9,563 nt of DNA from Candidatus Omnitrophota bacterium (GCA_018399915.1 JAGYNW010000061.1:1-9563), one strand, 5' to 3'; shown: positions 1-6,752, counted from the stretch's first letter. Numbers and translations are program-made. Notes: generated from the sequence alone by a model not told the origin.

Positions 1-2
1 TT

Positions 3-77
3 TGCGTTGGCAGCAAATACAAGATTATTGAAAATATTATGGTCGCAATAGAAACAAATGATTTTATTAAAAAATAA
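3..77 (+). CDS. Possible 3' end of an upstream gene (partial)
   Basis: Frame 3 is open from the left edge to a TAA at 75-77 and would encode about 24 C-terminal residues with a plausible mixed, lysine-ending composition (the last residues read TNDFIKK). The stop lies 23 bp before the next gene's GTG, a normal spacing. The product cannot be identified from so short a tail. A competing open frame (frame 1) stops at 49-51, so the assignment is tentative; the upstream sequence would settle it. Confidence 0.35.
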   Translation, partial: CVGSKYKIIENIMVAIETNDFIKK

Positions 78-90
78 ATTTAGGAATAAA

Positions 91-95
91 GGAGG
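91..95 (+). promoter_or_regulatory. Strong ribosome binding site for the GTG start at 101
   Basis: GGAGG lies 5 nt upstream of GTG at 101. This perfect Shine-Dalgarno core justifies the non-ATG start, which also places a complete lipoprotein signal peptide at the N terminus. Confidence 0.8.
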
Positions 96-100
96 TAATT

Positions 101-583
101 GTGAGATTCGTAATTTTGTTCTTAATCTCAGTATGCTTGGTTGGTTGTTCTGCGACACAAAATCCAAGGACTTATGACAATGTTTATGTCCGGATAGAAC
201 GCGTTGAAAAGAGCATTGCAGAAAGCAATGATGACATCAATGACATAAAAAATTCTTTAGACATTATGGAGCAAAAGCTCGACCAAATTTCGACGTTAGA
301 ACAGAACTTAGGGAGAACCACGAGTCAAGTTTCAAAGGGCTCCATAGATAATGCAGATTTGGAAGGAGTCTCTATCGATGAGGGGGCTATACGTGTGCCG
401 GTAAGTGAAAAAGAAGTCCAGATCGCGTTAAAGAATGCCGGCTATTATGAGGGAGCCATTGATGGAAAAATAGGTGCGCAGTCGATAACGGCGATTAAGG
501 CTTTTCAGGCAGATTTTGATTTGATCGTTGATGGCGTTGTAGGGCGTCAGACCTGGGGTGAAATGAAGAAGTATTTGAAATGA
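101..583 (+). CDS. Lipoprotein with coiled coil and peptidoglycan-binding domain
   Basis: This is a 160-aa predicted lipoprotein. The first 16 residues form a signal peptide ending in the lipobox L13-V-G-C16, so C16 should be lipidated. Residue +2 is Ser, not Asp, which in well-studied diderms favours outer-membrane sorting. Residues about 25-75 are heptad-like and charged and probably form a coiled coil. Residues about 98-160 match PG_binding_1: a V-Q-x-A-L-K-N-A-G-Y-Y-E-G run, then DG-x-I-G, A-I-x-x-FQ and VDG-x-V-G-x-x-TW. Such domains bind peptidoglycan. The layout (lipid anchor, rod, wall-binding end) suggests a tether between outer membrane and cell wall. No catalytic domain is present. 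The start is a GTG supported by GGAGG. The lipoprotein and PG-binding assignments are firm; the tether role is inferred. Confidence 0.85.
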   Translation: MRFVILFLISVCLVGCSATQNPRTYDNVYVRIERVEKSIAESNDDINDIKNSLDIMEQKLDQISTLEQNLGRTTSQVSKGSIDNADLEGVSIDEGAIRVPVSEKEVQIALKNAGYYEGAIDGKIGAQSITAIKAFQADFDLIVDGVVGRQTWGEMKKYLK

Positions 584-586
584 TGG

Positions 587-600
587 GGAAGGGTTCTTCC
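587..600 (+). other. Short inverted repeat after the lipoprotein gene
   Basis: GGAAG (587-591) and CTTCC (596-600) can pair around a 4-nt loop directly after the stop codon. No U-tract follows, so this is not a convincing intrinsic terminator. It could be an mRNA 3' end structure or chance. Confidence 0.3.
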
Positions 601-662
601 GCCAAAGGAATTGCTGTGTTAAGATTTATAGGAAATTAAATTAAAAAACAGAAAGGTTTTGT

Positions 663-1316
663 ATGAGCACTTTGGGATCCATTTCGGGTCATAATCTGGG
701 GGCCAAGCCCGATGCCATGAATGATATTTTGCGGGAAAAGGTCCTTGAATATGCAAAAGATTTTAAAACATCTTGGGTGAATCTTGGACAGGCGCTTTAT
801 TCAGTTTATCGCGATAAGTTATATTATTCATGGGGATTTGAGAAATTTGAGTATTACGTCGAAGGTGAGCTCGGGATTAAGAAGCAGCAATGTTTGAAGT
901 TGCTAAAAACCTATTTATTCCTTGAGCAGGATGAGCCCGCATACTTAAAGAAAGAATTTACGGAAAGTCGCGATCCGATCAATGTTCCCGGTTATGAGTC
1001 CATTAATGTTTTGCGTATGGCTAAAGGGAAAAAAGAACTTTTCAAGGATGACTATTTAAAAATCAAAAAGGACGTTTTTGAGAAAGGGAAAGATGCCGCT
1101 GCCGTAAGGAAGGATTTGACAGCGATTATGAAGGAGCGGAAGGTTATTGATCCTGATGAGGAAAGAGCACAAAGAAATGAGGCATCCATTAAAAAAGCCA
1201 TTAATGCATTAAATGTTTTTAAGCGGGACATGGAAACCTTGCAATTAGTGCCTGAGGCTATTGTTGAAGAGGCCTCGAAACTTTTAGACGTTTTGGAAAT
1301 GGAAGTCCAGCATTAA
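663..1316 (+). CDS. Hypothetical protein with DUF3102-like putative DNA-binding region
   Basis: This is a 217-aa soluble protein with no signal peptide or membrane segment, and I cannot name its family with confidence. Residues about 24-90 follow a pattern seen in DUF3102-like and other phage/plasmid-type helix-turn-helix proteins: an LGQALYSVYRDKLYYSWGF segment, then F-E-x-Y-x-E-x-E-L-G-I-x-K-x-Q and a leucine-rich helix, in the position where those families read roughly 'fesFeeYceerwgis'. Residues about 115-215 are strongly charged and helical, rich in Lys, Glu and Arg. Together these suggest a DNA-binding or DNA-associated regulator, which is inference. The ATG at 663 follows AAAGG (652-656) with suitable spacing. 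Both flanking genes are envelope proteins, which gives little hint of function. No nearby phage or plasmid genes support recent transfer. Confidence 0.6.
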   Translation: MSTLGSISGHNLGAKPDAMNDILREKVLEYAKDFKTSWVNLGQALYSVYRDKLYYSWGFEKFEYYVEGELGIKKQQCLKLLKTYLFLEQDEPAYLKKEFTESRDPINVPGYESINVLRMAKGKKELFKDDYLKIKKDVFEKGKDAAAVRKDLTAIMKERKVIDPDEERAQRNEASIKKAINALNVFKRDMETLQLVPEAIVEEASKLLDVLEMEVQH

Positions 1317-1365
1317 AAGAGGACAGGCTTCATTGTTAATTAAAGGAATGTTCATCTGAGAATTT

Positions 1366-2619
1366 ATGATTAAAGATTTTATTAATCCATTTTTTCAAGC
1401 GATAAACAATAATTTTGAAATCTTTTTGATCATTTTTATTGTTCTTATTTTGACATTGTTATTGTCTTTGGCTCTGGCGAAATTCCGGGTGCTTGTTTTT
1501 TTGGGTTATTTGCCGGAAATTCTCAAAGCGATTTTATTGAAGATTGTTATTTTAGGTCAATTTGCGCTTTTAATAGGTTTAATGGGGGTTTATTGGATAA
1601 ACTATCAAGTTGCTGCAGAATTGATAAAAATCCCTGATAATGTCTTGGTCAGCACAGATTGGGTATCTTTGAAAATCCCAATTTATTTTATTGAAAAAAA
1701 CCAATTGCACAGAATAAATGCGAATGGTTCCAATCATCGAATTGTGTTTAAAGCGGAAACTCCTTTAAAAGAGTATATTTTTTCTCCTGACGGGAGATAC
1801 TTGGTCATAGTCTCAGAAAAGGATGTTTTCCTGCATGATCAAGAAACACAAAATACGGAAAAAGTAGATACCATTGGAAATATCATCGGATCTGAAGATG
1901 ATCTTAACGGGGTTATTCGGGGGGTTCGCTGGGCCAAAGACAGTCAGAAGTTTTGTTATGAAATTCATCGCTGGTCAAAATATTCTTCTCAGAGCAACCT
2001 GTATGTGTTTGATCTCAAGGATGATATTCGAAAGTCAGTAATTAGTCCTGGCCGAAAAATTTCTTCAGTTTATTGGAGCCGATCTTCCGATAGCCTCTAC
2101 TATATTTACAATGAGGCCTTAGATACATCGGTTCGAGGGTATCCCTTTGAAGTTAAAGTCTATCGGATTGATTTAGTAGAAATGAAACCAAAGCTTGTCA
2201 CGGCTTTTCCCTATCAAGAGGCAACGGTACCTACCGATAGTTTGGCTTTGCGTGATATTCAATTATATTTGGATAATCATAAATACGAATTTGGAAGAGC
2301 TGTTAAGGAAAACGCTTTGATGTCAGCGGAAGGGCCGTCTGTTGGCATAGATCAAAATGATCATCTTTTTTATGTCCGTCATCGTTGGTTTCGGAAACGA
2401 TTATTTAAAATCGCTCGATATAAAGTCGATTATATTGATTCAGAGTATCAAAAAAAAGGCGGAGAATTGATGATTCAGCATATCAGTTGGTTGCCCGGTG
2501 GAAGGTATATCATTATGGAGCATAAAACGATAGGAATACTTATTCTGGAGCCGCAGACGAAAAGGATTGGGCGGTTATATAAATCACAAGGATATGCCTT
2601 TGGTTGGTATAAAGCCTGA
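1366..2619 (+). CDS. Membrane-anchored TolB-like (PD40) beta-propeller protein
   Basis: This 417-aa protein has two or three hydrophobic segments near the N terminus (about 19-39 and 58-80, possibly one around 41-49), followed by a soluble domain from about 104. The domain starts with a classic PD40/TolB-propeller blade: I-Y-F-I-E-x-N-x-L-H-R-I-N-A-N-G-S-N, then F-S-P-D-G-R-Y-L at about 139-146. Weaker blades recur, with V-R-W-A-K-D-S-Q-K at about 187-195, a Y-W-S-R-S-S-D-S-L-Y-Y strand, and W-L-P-G-G-R-Y-I near the C terminus. Such propellers usually bind proteins or sense ligands; no enzymatic residues are evident. The two-helix anchor would place the propeller on one face of the inner membrane, probably the periplasmic one. 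The ribosome binding site is weak (GAG at 1358-1360), and an ATG at 1348 stops after three codons, so 1366 is the best start. The exact role is unknown. Confidence 0.75.
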   Translation: MIKDFINPFFQAINNNFEIFLIIFIVLILTLLLSLALAKFRVLVFLGYLPEILKAILLKIVILGQFALLIGLMGVYWINYQVAAELIKIPDNVLVSTDWVSLKIPIYFIEKNQLHRINANGSNHRIVFKAETPLKEYIFSPDGRYLVIVSEKDVFLHDQETQNTEKVDTIGNIIGSEDDLNGVIRGVRWAKDSQKFCYEIHRWSKYSSQSNLYVFDLKDDIRKSVISPGRKISSVYWSRSSDSLYYIYNEALDTSVRGYPFEVKVYRIDLVEMKPKLVTAFPYQEATVPTDSLALRDIQLYLDNHKYEFGRAVKENALMSAEGPSVGIDQNDHLFYVRHRWFRKRLFKIARYKVDYIDSEYQKKGGELMIQHISWLPGGRYIIMEHKTIGILILEPQTKRIGRLYKSQGYAFGWYKA

Positions 2620-2645
2620 ATTTAGAATGTCATAATTATAATAAT

Positions 2646-2654
2646 AGGAGGAGG
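2646..2654 (+). promoter_or_regulatory. Very strong ribosome binding site for the SPOR gene
   Basis: A repeated AGGAGGAGG lies 4 nt before the ATG at 2659. It is the strongest Shine-Dalgarno sequence in the window and fixes the start codon. Confidence 0.8.
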
Positions 2655-2658
2655 AAAA

Positions 2659-3252
2659 ATGAAGAACTCATGGTTGATTTGGATATTTATTGTAGGTGTG
2701 GTCATTACTATTTTTTTCGCGTTTAACCAGAAAAATGATGTTCCTTTTAATGATATCTTTCCTGAGAATGCAACAGAACCTGTTGATATCGAATATGAAT
2801 TTGTATCAAAGAACCGAAATGAAGAGGGGGGAATGGAAGCGAAAGAATCTCGGGAGCTAGAACAGCTAAAAGACGATGAAAGCATTTCTTCAATAAAATC
2901 TGAGAAAGCAGAAAATGTCATTGAGCTTGAAGACGTTGTTAAACCTGCCCAAACCGCGACCATTAAAGAGGGTGACAAGTCAGCACAACAGATGAGGGAA
3001 GAGGTTTCCGACTCCTCTTTTAAGTTTACTATTCAAGTGGCATCTTTTCAAAAAAAAGAAAGAGCTGAAAATCTCGCAGCTGAATTAAAAAAGAAAGGTT
3101 TTGAGGCTTTTATCTTATCAAAAGATTTAAAAGATGCAGGTATCTGGCATAGAGTCTATGTGGGACAATATCGCGAAAAAAAACAAGCCCAGCAAATGTT
3201 AGAGAAGATAAAGGATGAATATAAAGAAAGTTTTATAATCTCTCCTGAATAA
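2659..3252 (+). CDS. Single-pass membrane protein with C-terminal SPOR domain
   Basis: This 197-aa protein has a short N terminus, one transmembrane helix at about 5-22, an acidic, low-complexity linker (about 30-118) rich in Glu, Lys and Ser, and a SPOR domain at about 121-195. The domain shows the family's signature: F-T-I-Q-V-A-S-F, then A-E-x-L-A-A-E-L-K-K-K-G-F-E-A, and W-H-R-V-Y-V-G-Q-Y in the second half. SPOR domains bind peptidoglycan strands stripped of stem peptides and often target proteins to the division septum (FtsN, DedD, DamX). The bitopic layout with a disordered linker is that of DedD/FtsN-type proteins, with the domain in the periplasm. No FtsN-specific motif is visible, so a division role is only plausible. 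A membrane-propeller gene lies 39 bp upstream and the GT39 gene starts 21 bp downstream. Confidence 0.88.
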   Translation: MKNSWLIWIFIVGVVITIFFAFNQKNDVPFNDIFPENATEPVDIEYEFVSKNRNEEGGMEAKESRELEQLKDDESISSIKSEKAENVIELEDVVKPAQTATIKEGDKSAQQMREEVSDSSFKFTIQVASFQKKERAENLAAELKKKGFEAFILSKDLKDAGIWHRVYVGQYREKKQAQQMLEKIKDEYKESFIISPE

Positions 3253-3273
3253 TTTATTGGGTTATGCCAGTTC

Positions 3274-5076
3274 ATGTTTAAAAATAAATATAATATCATT
3301 GCCTGTCTTTTTATTTGTGTTCTCGGCCTTTTGGTTTTTACGCAAAATTTAGCTTCTCATGGATTGGAATTTCGTGACGATGAAGTCTTTTATTACAAAA
3401 GCAGCAAGGAAATGTGGAAGGCCCATAATTATTTATCTCCTACCTATTTTGGCGAGAATCGATTTCAAAAACCAATATTATTTTATTGGTTGATTCTTTT
3501 GAGTTTTAAGTTTTTTGGGGTTGGTTGGTTTGCGGCCCGATTTGTTTCTGTGTTTTTTGGGACGTTGACTTTGATGATACTCTGGTTATTTGCGAAAGAA
3601 TCTTTTAATAAAAGGATAGCGACGTTAAGCGTCCTGACATTGATGACTTCTCCATTGTTTTTCCGGCATGCCAAAAACGCCGTTCCTGATATGGCCTTCA
3701 ATTTTTTCATCACATTAGCTATCTATTGTGGTTACAAGCACATAGAATCGCACTTTAAAAAGAAAGAACTTTGCGTTCAGAATTATGAGCAGGAAAATAT
3801 TCCCTTCAATGCTTTTCAATCTCATCATATTTTTAGTTCTTTATTTTTTATCTCCTGTTCTATCGGGTTTATGATTAAAGGCTTTGTCGCTTTTATTATT
3901 CCTCTTTTGACCATAGGAGTTTATGCCGTATTCACAAAAAGAATGAAGGCGATTATTCATGTGAATTATCCATTAAACTTCTTAATTTCAAGTATGATTA
4001 TCTTGCCTTGGTTTATTTATATGGTTAAGGTTCACGGGTTAACCTATTTAGATTACATGATAGTCCAAGAGACGCAAGCAAGGATTTTTAATGCCCCGAT
4101 GGCGAGTTCTTTGTTTTCTTGGGTAAAGATGTATGTGGCGCATGTCTTTTTTTATTTGAAAGTCATTTTTTCGTATTTTGCTCCTTGGAGTCTTTTTTTT
4201 ATGGTCGGAATCCCTTTTTTTATAAAAAAGGCCAGTTGTTATCAGAAAGAACATCAACAACCAGTTAAGTTAGTAGGAATTTGGTGCGTGGTAACAGTAT
4301 TCTTTTTTTCTTCTCTGTATTTTGTGATTAACCATTATATGTTATCTTTAGCTTTTCCATTTGCTGTTCTTGTTTCCTGTTTTTTGCTTTATGATTTTTC
4401 ATCAATGTCACGATGGAGCAAACTTGTTGTGGTCTTTCGGAAATACTCAATGATCCTATTTTTTTGTTTAGGTTACTCAGTTTTTATTTTTCTTTTTTTC
4501 TTCTTAGCGCAGGGTGATAAAGTATGGCTCCCGTTATTTTTAGCTGTTTTTGTTCTCCTTTTGTGGCTTATGCTAGTAAAGGATAATTATATAAGAGTTT
4601 TGATTCTTGGGGGATTTATGCTTTTTGTTTTGGCTCAATCTCAGCTATTAGAGGAAGCTAGATTGACATCGCATAGTGTTTTAGGCAAATTCGCCGAAAC
4701 GATAAAAAAAGATAATAATAACGCCGATTTTTTAATTGCAGTAGGAAGTCACGATATTCATGAAAAAGAGTTCCAGGTTTATTTTGATCAAAAAGTTGAT
4801 AAGATTTCCGTAAGCTGGGAATGGGGGATGCAGGAAAGTTTAACTCGATATTTTGACAATAATAAAAATATTTATTGTCTTATAGCAGGAACAGATTATG
4901 ATAAATATTTAACGGATAATTCCGCTCTTGGCGAACTGATAATTGCACAAGAGGATTACATGTTTAGAAGAAGACTAGATTTGGATCATGAATTCTTTTT
5001 GGCATTAATCAGATTTGATCAAGCTAAGGTTTATCAGTATTTTATGGAAAAAATAATTCTTGTTAAGAAAGAGTAA
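3274..5076 (+). CDS. GT39/ArnT-like lipid-linked sugar transferase
   Basis: This 600-aa polytopic membrane protein belongs to the PMT/ArnT superfamily (GT-C fold), which moves a sugar from a polyprenyl phosphate donor to an acceptor on the outer face of the inner membrane. TM1 (about 8-25) is followed by a loop with acidic residues D35-D36-E37, where the family keeps its catalytic Asp-Glu pair. Then come K66-P67-x-x-x-Y-W-L, an A-A-R-F motif at about 87-90, a conserved region ending in D139, and G-F-M-I-K-G-F at about 198-204, which matches the family's 'lKG' motif. At least ten hydrophobic helices run to about residue 455. A soluble C-terminal domain (about 460-600) follows, as in ArnT-like proteins. 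The substrate is unknown; lipid A or another envelope glycan fits the downstream GT2 and LAB_N genes. It lacks a clear Shine-Dalgarno, so translation may be coupled to the upstream gene. Confidence 0.87.
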   Translation: MFKNKYNIIACLFICVLGLLVFTQNLASHGLEFRDDEVFYYKSSKEMWKAHNYLSPTYFGENRFQKPILFYWLILLSFKFFGVGWFAARFVSVFFGTLTLMILWLFAKESFNKRIATLSVLTLMTSPLFFRHAKNAVPDMAFNFFITLAIYCGYKHIESHFKKKELCVQNYEQENIPFNAFQSHHIFSSLFFISCSIGFMIKGFVAFIIPLLTIGVYAVFTKRMKAIIHVNYPLNFLISSMIILPWFIYMVKVHGLTYLDYMIVQETQARIFNAPMASSLFSWVKMYVAHVFFYLKVIFSYFAPWSLFFMVGIPFFIKKASCYQKEHQQPVKLVGIWCVVTVFFFSSLYFVINHYMLSLAFPFAVLVSCFLLYDFSSMSRWSKLVVVFRKYSMILFFCLGYSVFIFLFFFLAQGDKVWLPLFLAVFVLLLWLMLVKDNYIRVLILGGFMLFVLAQSQLLEEARLTSHSVLGKFAETIKKDNNNADFLIAVGSHDIHEKEFQVYFDQKVDKISVSWEWGMQESLTRYFDNNKNIYCLIAGTDYDKYLTDNSALGELIIAQEDYMFRRRLDLDHEFFLALIRFDQAKVYQYFMEKIILVKKE

Positions 5077-5817
5077 ATGCAAAATAGTCAGATAGACAAT
5101 AAAATTGAAGGTATATATAAAAACGATATTTATTGTAGCGTGGTAATGCCGGTGTACAATGAAGAGGATTCGCTTAAGGATCTTTTTTCGGAGTTATTAC
5201 ATGAATTTGCCTCAGACCATAGAGGGTATGAGATAATTTTTGTTAATGATGGATCAACAGATGCCTCTTTGACAATCATGCAGGAATTTAAAGCACAGTT
5301 TCCTGAAGCAGTGCGCATAATAGCTTTAAACAAACGCAAGGGACAGTCCTTTGCCATGAAGCAAGGTTTTGATGCGTCTAAAGGAGAAGTTATTGTCAGT
5401 CTTGATTCTGACCTTCAAAATAATCCAGCGGATATTTCAAAATTGTTAAGAAAGCTTAACGAAGGTTATGATTGTGTTTGTGGCTGGCGAAAATTGAGAC
5501 GGGATACATTTTTGAAATCGTTTTTATCCAAAACAGGTAACTGGTTTCAGAGGTTATTTACAGGATTAAAGGTGCACGATCTTTCGTGCACATTAAGAGT
5601 TTATAAGCGACAATGTATTAATCAAGTAAATTTGAAATCTGAGGGCCTGCACAGATTTATCCCTTTGGATTTATATTTAAAAGGATTTAAAATTGGTGAA
5701 GTTATAACCGAACACAGAGACCGGAGACATGGAATATCCAAATATAATCATAAAAGAGTTTTTAAGGTTATGAAGGATTTTTTTCAAATCATACAAAACA
5801 AGGCGAAAAATGGATAA
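5077..5817 (+). CDS. GT2 polyprenyl-phosphate glycosyltransferase (DPM1/ArnC-like)
   Basis: This 246-aa protein is a GT-A fold, family 2 glycosyltransferase. The nucleotide-sugar site is clear: V-V-M-P-V-Y-N-E-E at about 22-30, V-N-D-G-S-T-D at about 56-62, and the metal-binding D110-S-D112 followed by L-Q-N-N-P. A G-W-R at 136-138 and an R-H-G-I-S-K-Y segment at about 217-223 are typical of dolichol/undecaprenyl-phosphate sugar transferases. It is predicted to transfer a sugar from a nucleotide donor to undecaprenyl phosphate on the cytoplasmic face, making the donor for the GT39 enzyme. Unlike ArnC or GtrB it has no C-terminal membrane helices, so it resembles the soluble DPM1 type and may need a membrane partner. 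Its ATG abuts the previous TAA with no gap, which implies translational coupling. The sugar cannot be read from sequence. Confidence 0.9.
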   Translation: MQNSQIDNKIEGIYKNDIYCSVVMPVYNEEDSLKDLFSELLHEFASDHRGYEIIFVNDGSTDASLTIMQEFKAQFPEAVRIIALNKRKGQSFAMKQGFDASKGEVIVSLDSDLQNNPADISKLLRKLNEGYDCVCGWRKLRRDTFLKSFLSKTGNWFQRLFTGLKVHDLSCTLRVYKRQCINQVNLKSEGLHRFIPLDLYLKGFKIGEVITEHRDRRHGISKYNHKRVFKVMKDFFQIIQNKAKNG

Positions 5818-6076
5818 ATGGTTATTCGTGGGGTTTGTGGGCCAAGCTGTTTTTTTTGCGCGGTTTCTAGTGCAGTGGATATGTTCAGAGATCAAAAAGA
5901 AAAGTTATATTCCTGTGTCTTTTTGGTATTTGAGTATGGCGGGAGCGCTCCTGTTGTTGTCCTATTCTTTACACAGGAAAGATCCTGTTTTTATTTTAGG
6001 GCAATCCTTAGGATTAATTGTTTATATGCGAAATCTTGTTTTATTGCGAAACACAAAAAATGAGGGAAAAGACTGA
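5810..6076 (+). CDS. LAB_N (lipid A biosynthesis N-terminal domain) small membrane protein
   Basis: This is an 88-aa protein made of three hydrophobic segments (about 4-22, 36-52 and 59-78). It matches the LAB_N family (PF07578) closely: G-F-V-G-Q-A-V-F-F-A-R-F-L-V-Q-W-I at about 8-24 and S-E at 26-27, then P35-V-S-F-W-Y-L-S, then D58-P-V-F-I-L-G-Q and Y-M-R-N-L at about 72-76. In some LpxB proteins this domain is an N-terminal extension; stand-alone copies like this one often sit beside GT2 and ArnT/PMT genes. I recall that Pfam groups it with the PQ-loop/MtN3 (SWEET-like) fold clan, which would allow a role in moving or presenting lipid-linked sugars; that is inference. It overlaps the GT2 gene by 8 bp (the shared segment reads ATGGATAA), so the two are translationally coupled and probably work together. 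The overlap also explains the lack of its own strong ribosome binding site. Confidence 0.92.
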   Translation: MDKWLFVGFVGQAVFFARFLVQWICSEIKKKSYIPVSFWYLSMAGALLLLSYSLHRKDPVFILGQSLGLIVYMRNLVLLRNTKNEGKD

Positions 6077-6224
6077 TTCGCTTAAGGCAAGAGAAAAAAA
6101 TATATCACCTTTATTTTATAAATGTCCTCTTTTTTTTTGAGTTCAGACTTTGGAGAATTCAATATTTTCTAAGAAAATTATTGCATTCAAAGATGATGGA
6201 TAGTAATAATACTACTAGTGATAA

Positions 6225-6257
6225 TTTAAGAAAAGATTAACAGGATATTAACTTGAG
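6225..6257 (+). repeat. Three 11-bp phased TTAA(C/G) direct repeats upstream of a promoter
   Basis: TTAAG at 6226-6230, TTAAC at 6237-6241 and TTAAC at 6248-6252 are spaced exactly 11 bp apart, and the last touches the -35 element. The second and third share the six bases ATTAAC. Tandem direct repeats with an 11-bp step beside or over the -35 are typical of OmpR/PhoB-type activator sites. The bound protein is unknown, and the AT-rich background makes chance possible. Confidence 0.45.
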
Positions 6258-6280
6258 ATAGTTCTGATTCTTGCTACAAT
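6253..6280 (+). promoter_or_regulatory. Extended -10 sigma70-type promoter for the receiver-CheX-MEMO genes
   Basis: TTGAGA (6253-6258; four of six match TTGACA, including TTGA) and TACAAT (6275-6280) are separated by 16 bp. TGC immediately precedes the -10, giving the extended form TGCTACAAT. The predicted start is near 6287, which gives a leader of about 82 nt before the GTG at 6369. Confidence 0.6.
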
Positions 6281-6285
6281 AATCT

Positions 6286-6306
6286 AAATAATCCAGTTGA
6301 TTATTT
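6286..6306 (+). promoter_or_regulatory. Perfect 8-bp dyad over the predicted transcription start
   Basis: AAATAATC (6286-6293) and GATTATTT (6299-6306) are exact reverse complements around the 5-bp spacer CAGTT. The dyad starts at the predicted +1. It could be an operator for a dimeric repressor or a hairpin at the extreme 5' end of the mRNA that affects stability. It is not a terminator, since a U-tract is missing. Confidence 0.5.
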
Positions 6307-6311
6307 GATGG

Positions 6312-6341
6312 TAGGCAAATGTAGCTTAAAAAAAATATAAT
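6312..6341 (+). promoter_or_regulatory. Possible second promoter with consensus -10
   Basis: TATAAT at 6336-6341 is a perfect -10. With an 18-bp spacer, TAGGCA (6312-6317) matches four of six -35 bases. Transcripts would begin near 6348, only about 20 nt before the GTG. The AT-rich sequence lowers confidence. Confidence 0.3.
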
Positions 6342-6352
6342 CTGGTGCAGAT
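6340..6352 (+). other. Small hairpin just upstream of the receiver gene's ribosome binding site
   Basis: ATCTG (6340-6344) pairs with CAGAT (6348-6352) around a GTG loop. It ends 5 nt before the AAGGA at 6358-6362. It might modulate initiation; a 5-bp stem may also be chance. Confidence 0.25.
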
Positions 6353-6368
6353 GATTGAAGGATAAAAC

Positions 6369-6752
6369 GTGAAGATTTTGATAGTTGATGATTCCCTTTT
6401 TGATCGCAAATTGCTTGTAAACCTTTTGAAAAAAGCCGGGGTAGAAAACGAAATTTTACAGGCAGGAGATGGGGAAGAAGGGTTAAAAGTTCTCAGTAGT
6501 AATTATCAGGATATCGGCCTGATACTTCTTGATTGGCAGATGCCGAAGATTGATGGCATTGAATTTATGCGAGGGGTTATTAAGGTTCCTGCTGTGGCTA
6601 ATATACCAATCATTATGATAACGGCATCAGGTTCCGAGGAAAACAAAAGGTTTGCAAAGGAAATAAATCCCAATTTAGCCGGATATATTGTAAAGCCATA
6701 TCGAAGCGAAACATTCATAAATTTGATTTCTCCTTACGTCAACAAGAAGTAA
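6369..6752 (+). CDS. Single-domain CheY-like response regulator
   Basis: This 127-aa protein is a complete receiver (REC) domain without an output domain. The conserved set is present: acidic pocket D7-D8, phosphoacceptor D55 in L-L-D-W-Q-M-P, switch residues T85 (I-T-A-S-G) and Y106, and K109-P110. It should accept phosphate from a histidine kinase and act through protein contacts, as CheY does, or as a relay. No kinase is encoded in the window. The start is GTG, preceded by AAGGA (6358-6362) at 6-nt spacing. A promoter lies upstream, and the CheX-like gene follows after 50 bp. Pairing of a receiver with a CheX-like protein suggests a phosphorylation-controlled pathway, but no flagellar or other chemotaxis genes are near. 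Confidence 0.93.
   Translation: MKILIVDDSLFDRKLLVNLLKKAGVENEILQAGDGEEGLKVLSSNYQDIGLILLDWQMPKIDGIEFMRGVIKVPAVANIPIIMITASGSEENKRFAKEINPNLAGYIVKPYRSETFINLISPYVNKK

Larger units (their letters stand above)
6077..6368 (+). other. Regulatory intergenic region, 292 bp
   Basis: No gene is visible here on either strand. From left to right it holds a T9 run (6130-6138) without a good stem before it, a small palindrome ATTTTC-TAA-GAAAAT (6164-6178), another one TAGTA-ATAA-TACTA (6201-6214), three phased TTAA elements, an extended -10 promoter, a start-site dyad, a possible second promoter and a small hairpin before the ribosome binding site. The stronger elements are listed separately. Confidence 0.6.

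Noticed and set aside
2637..2642. Perfect TATAAT upstream of the SPOR gene as a promoter
   Set aside because: It lies only 17 nt before the ATG, so the transcript would begin inside the ribosome binding site, and there is no -35.
2622..2978. 118-aa reading frame on the minus strand opposite the SPOR gene
   Set aside because: It is serine- and phenylalanine-rich in the way expected from the complement of a Glu/Lys-rich gene, and the + strand gene has a perfect ribosome binding site and a recognised domain.
6130..6138. T9 run after the LAB_N gene as an intrinsic terminator
   Set aside because: No stable stem precedes it; the preceding sequence is AT-rich and does not pair. Termination there may still occur by another route.
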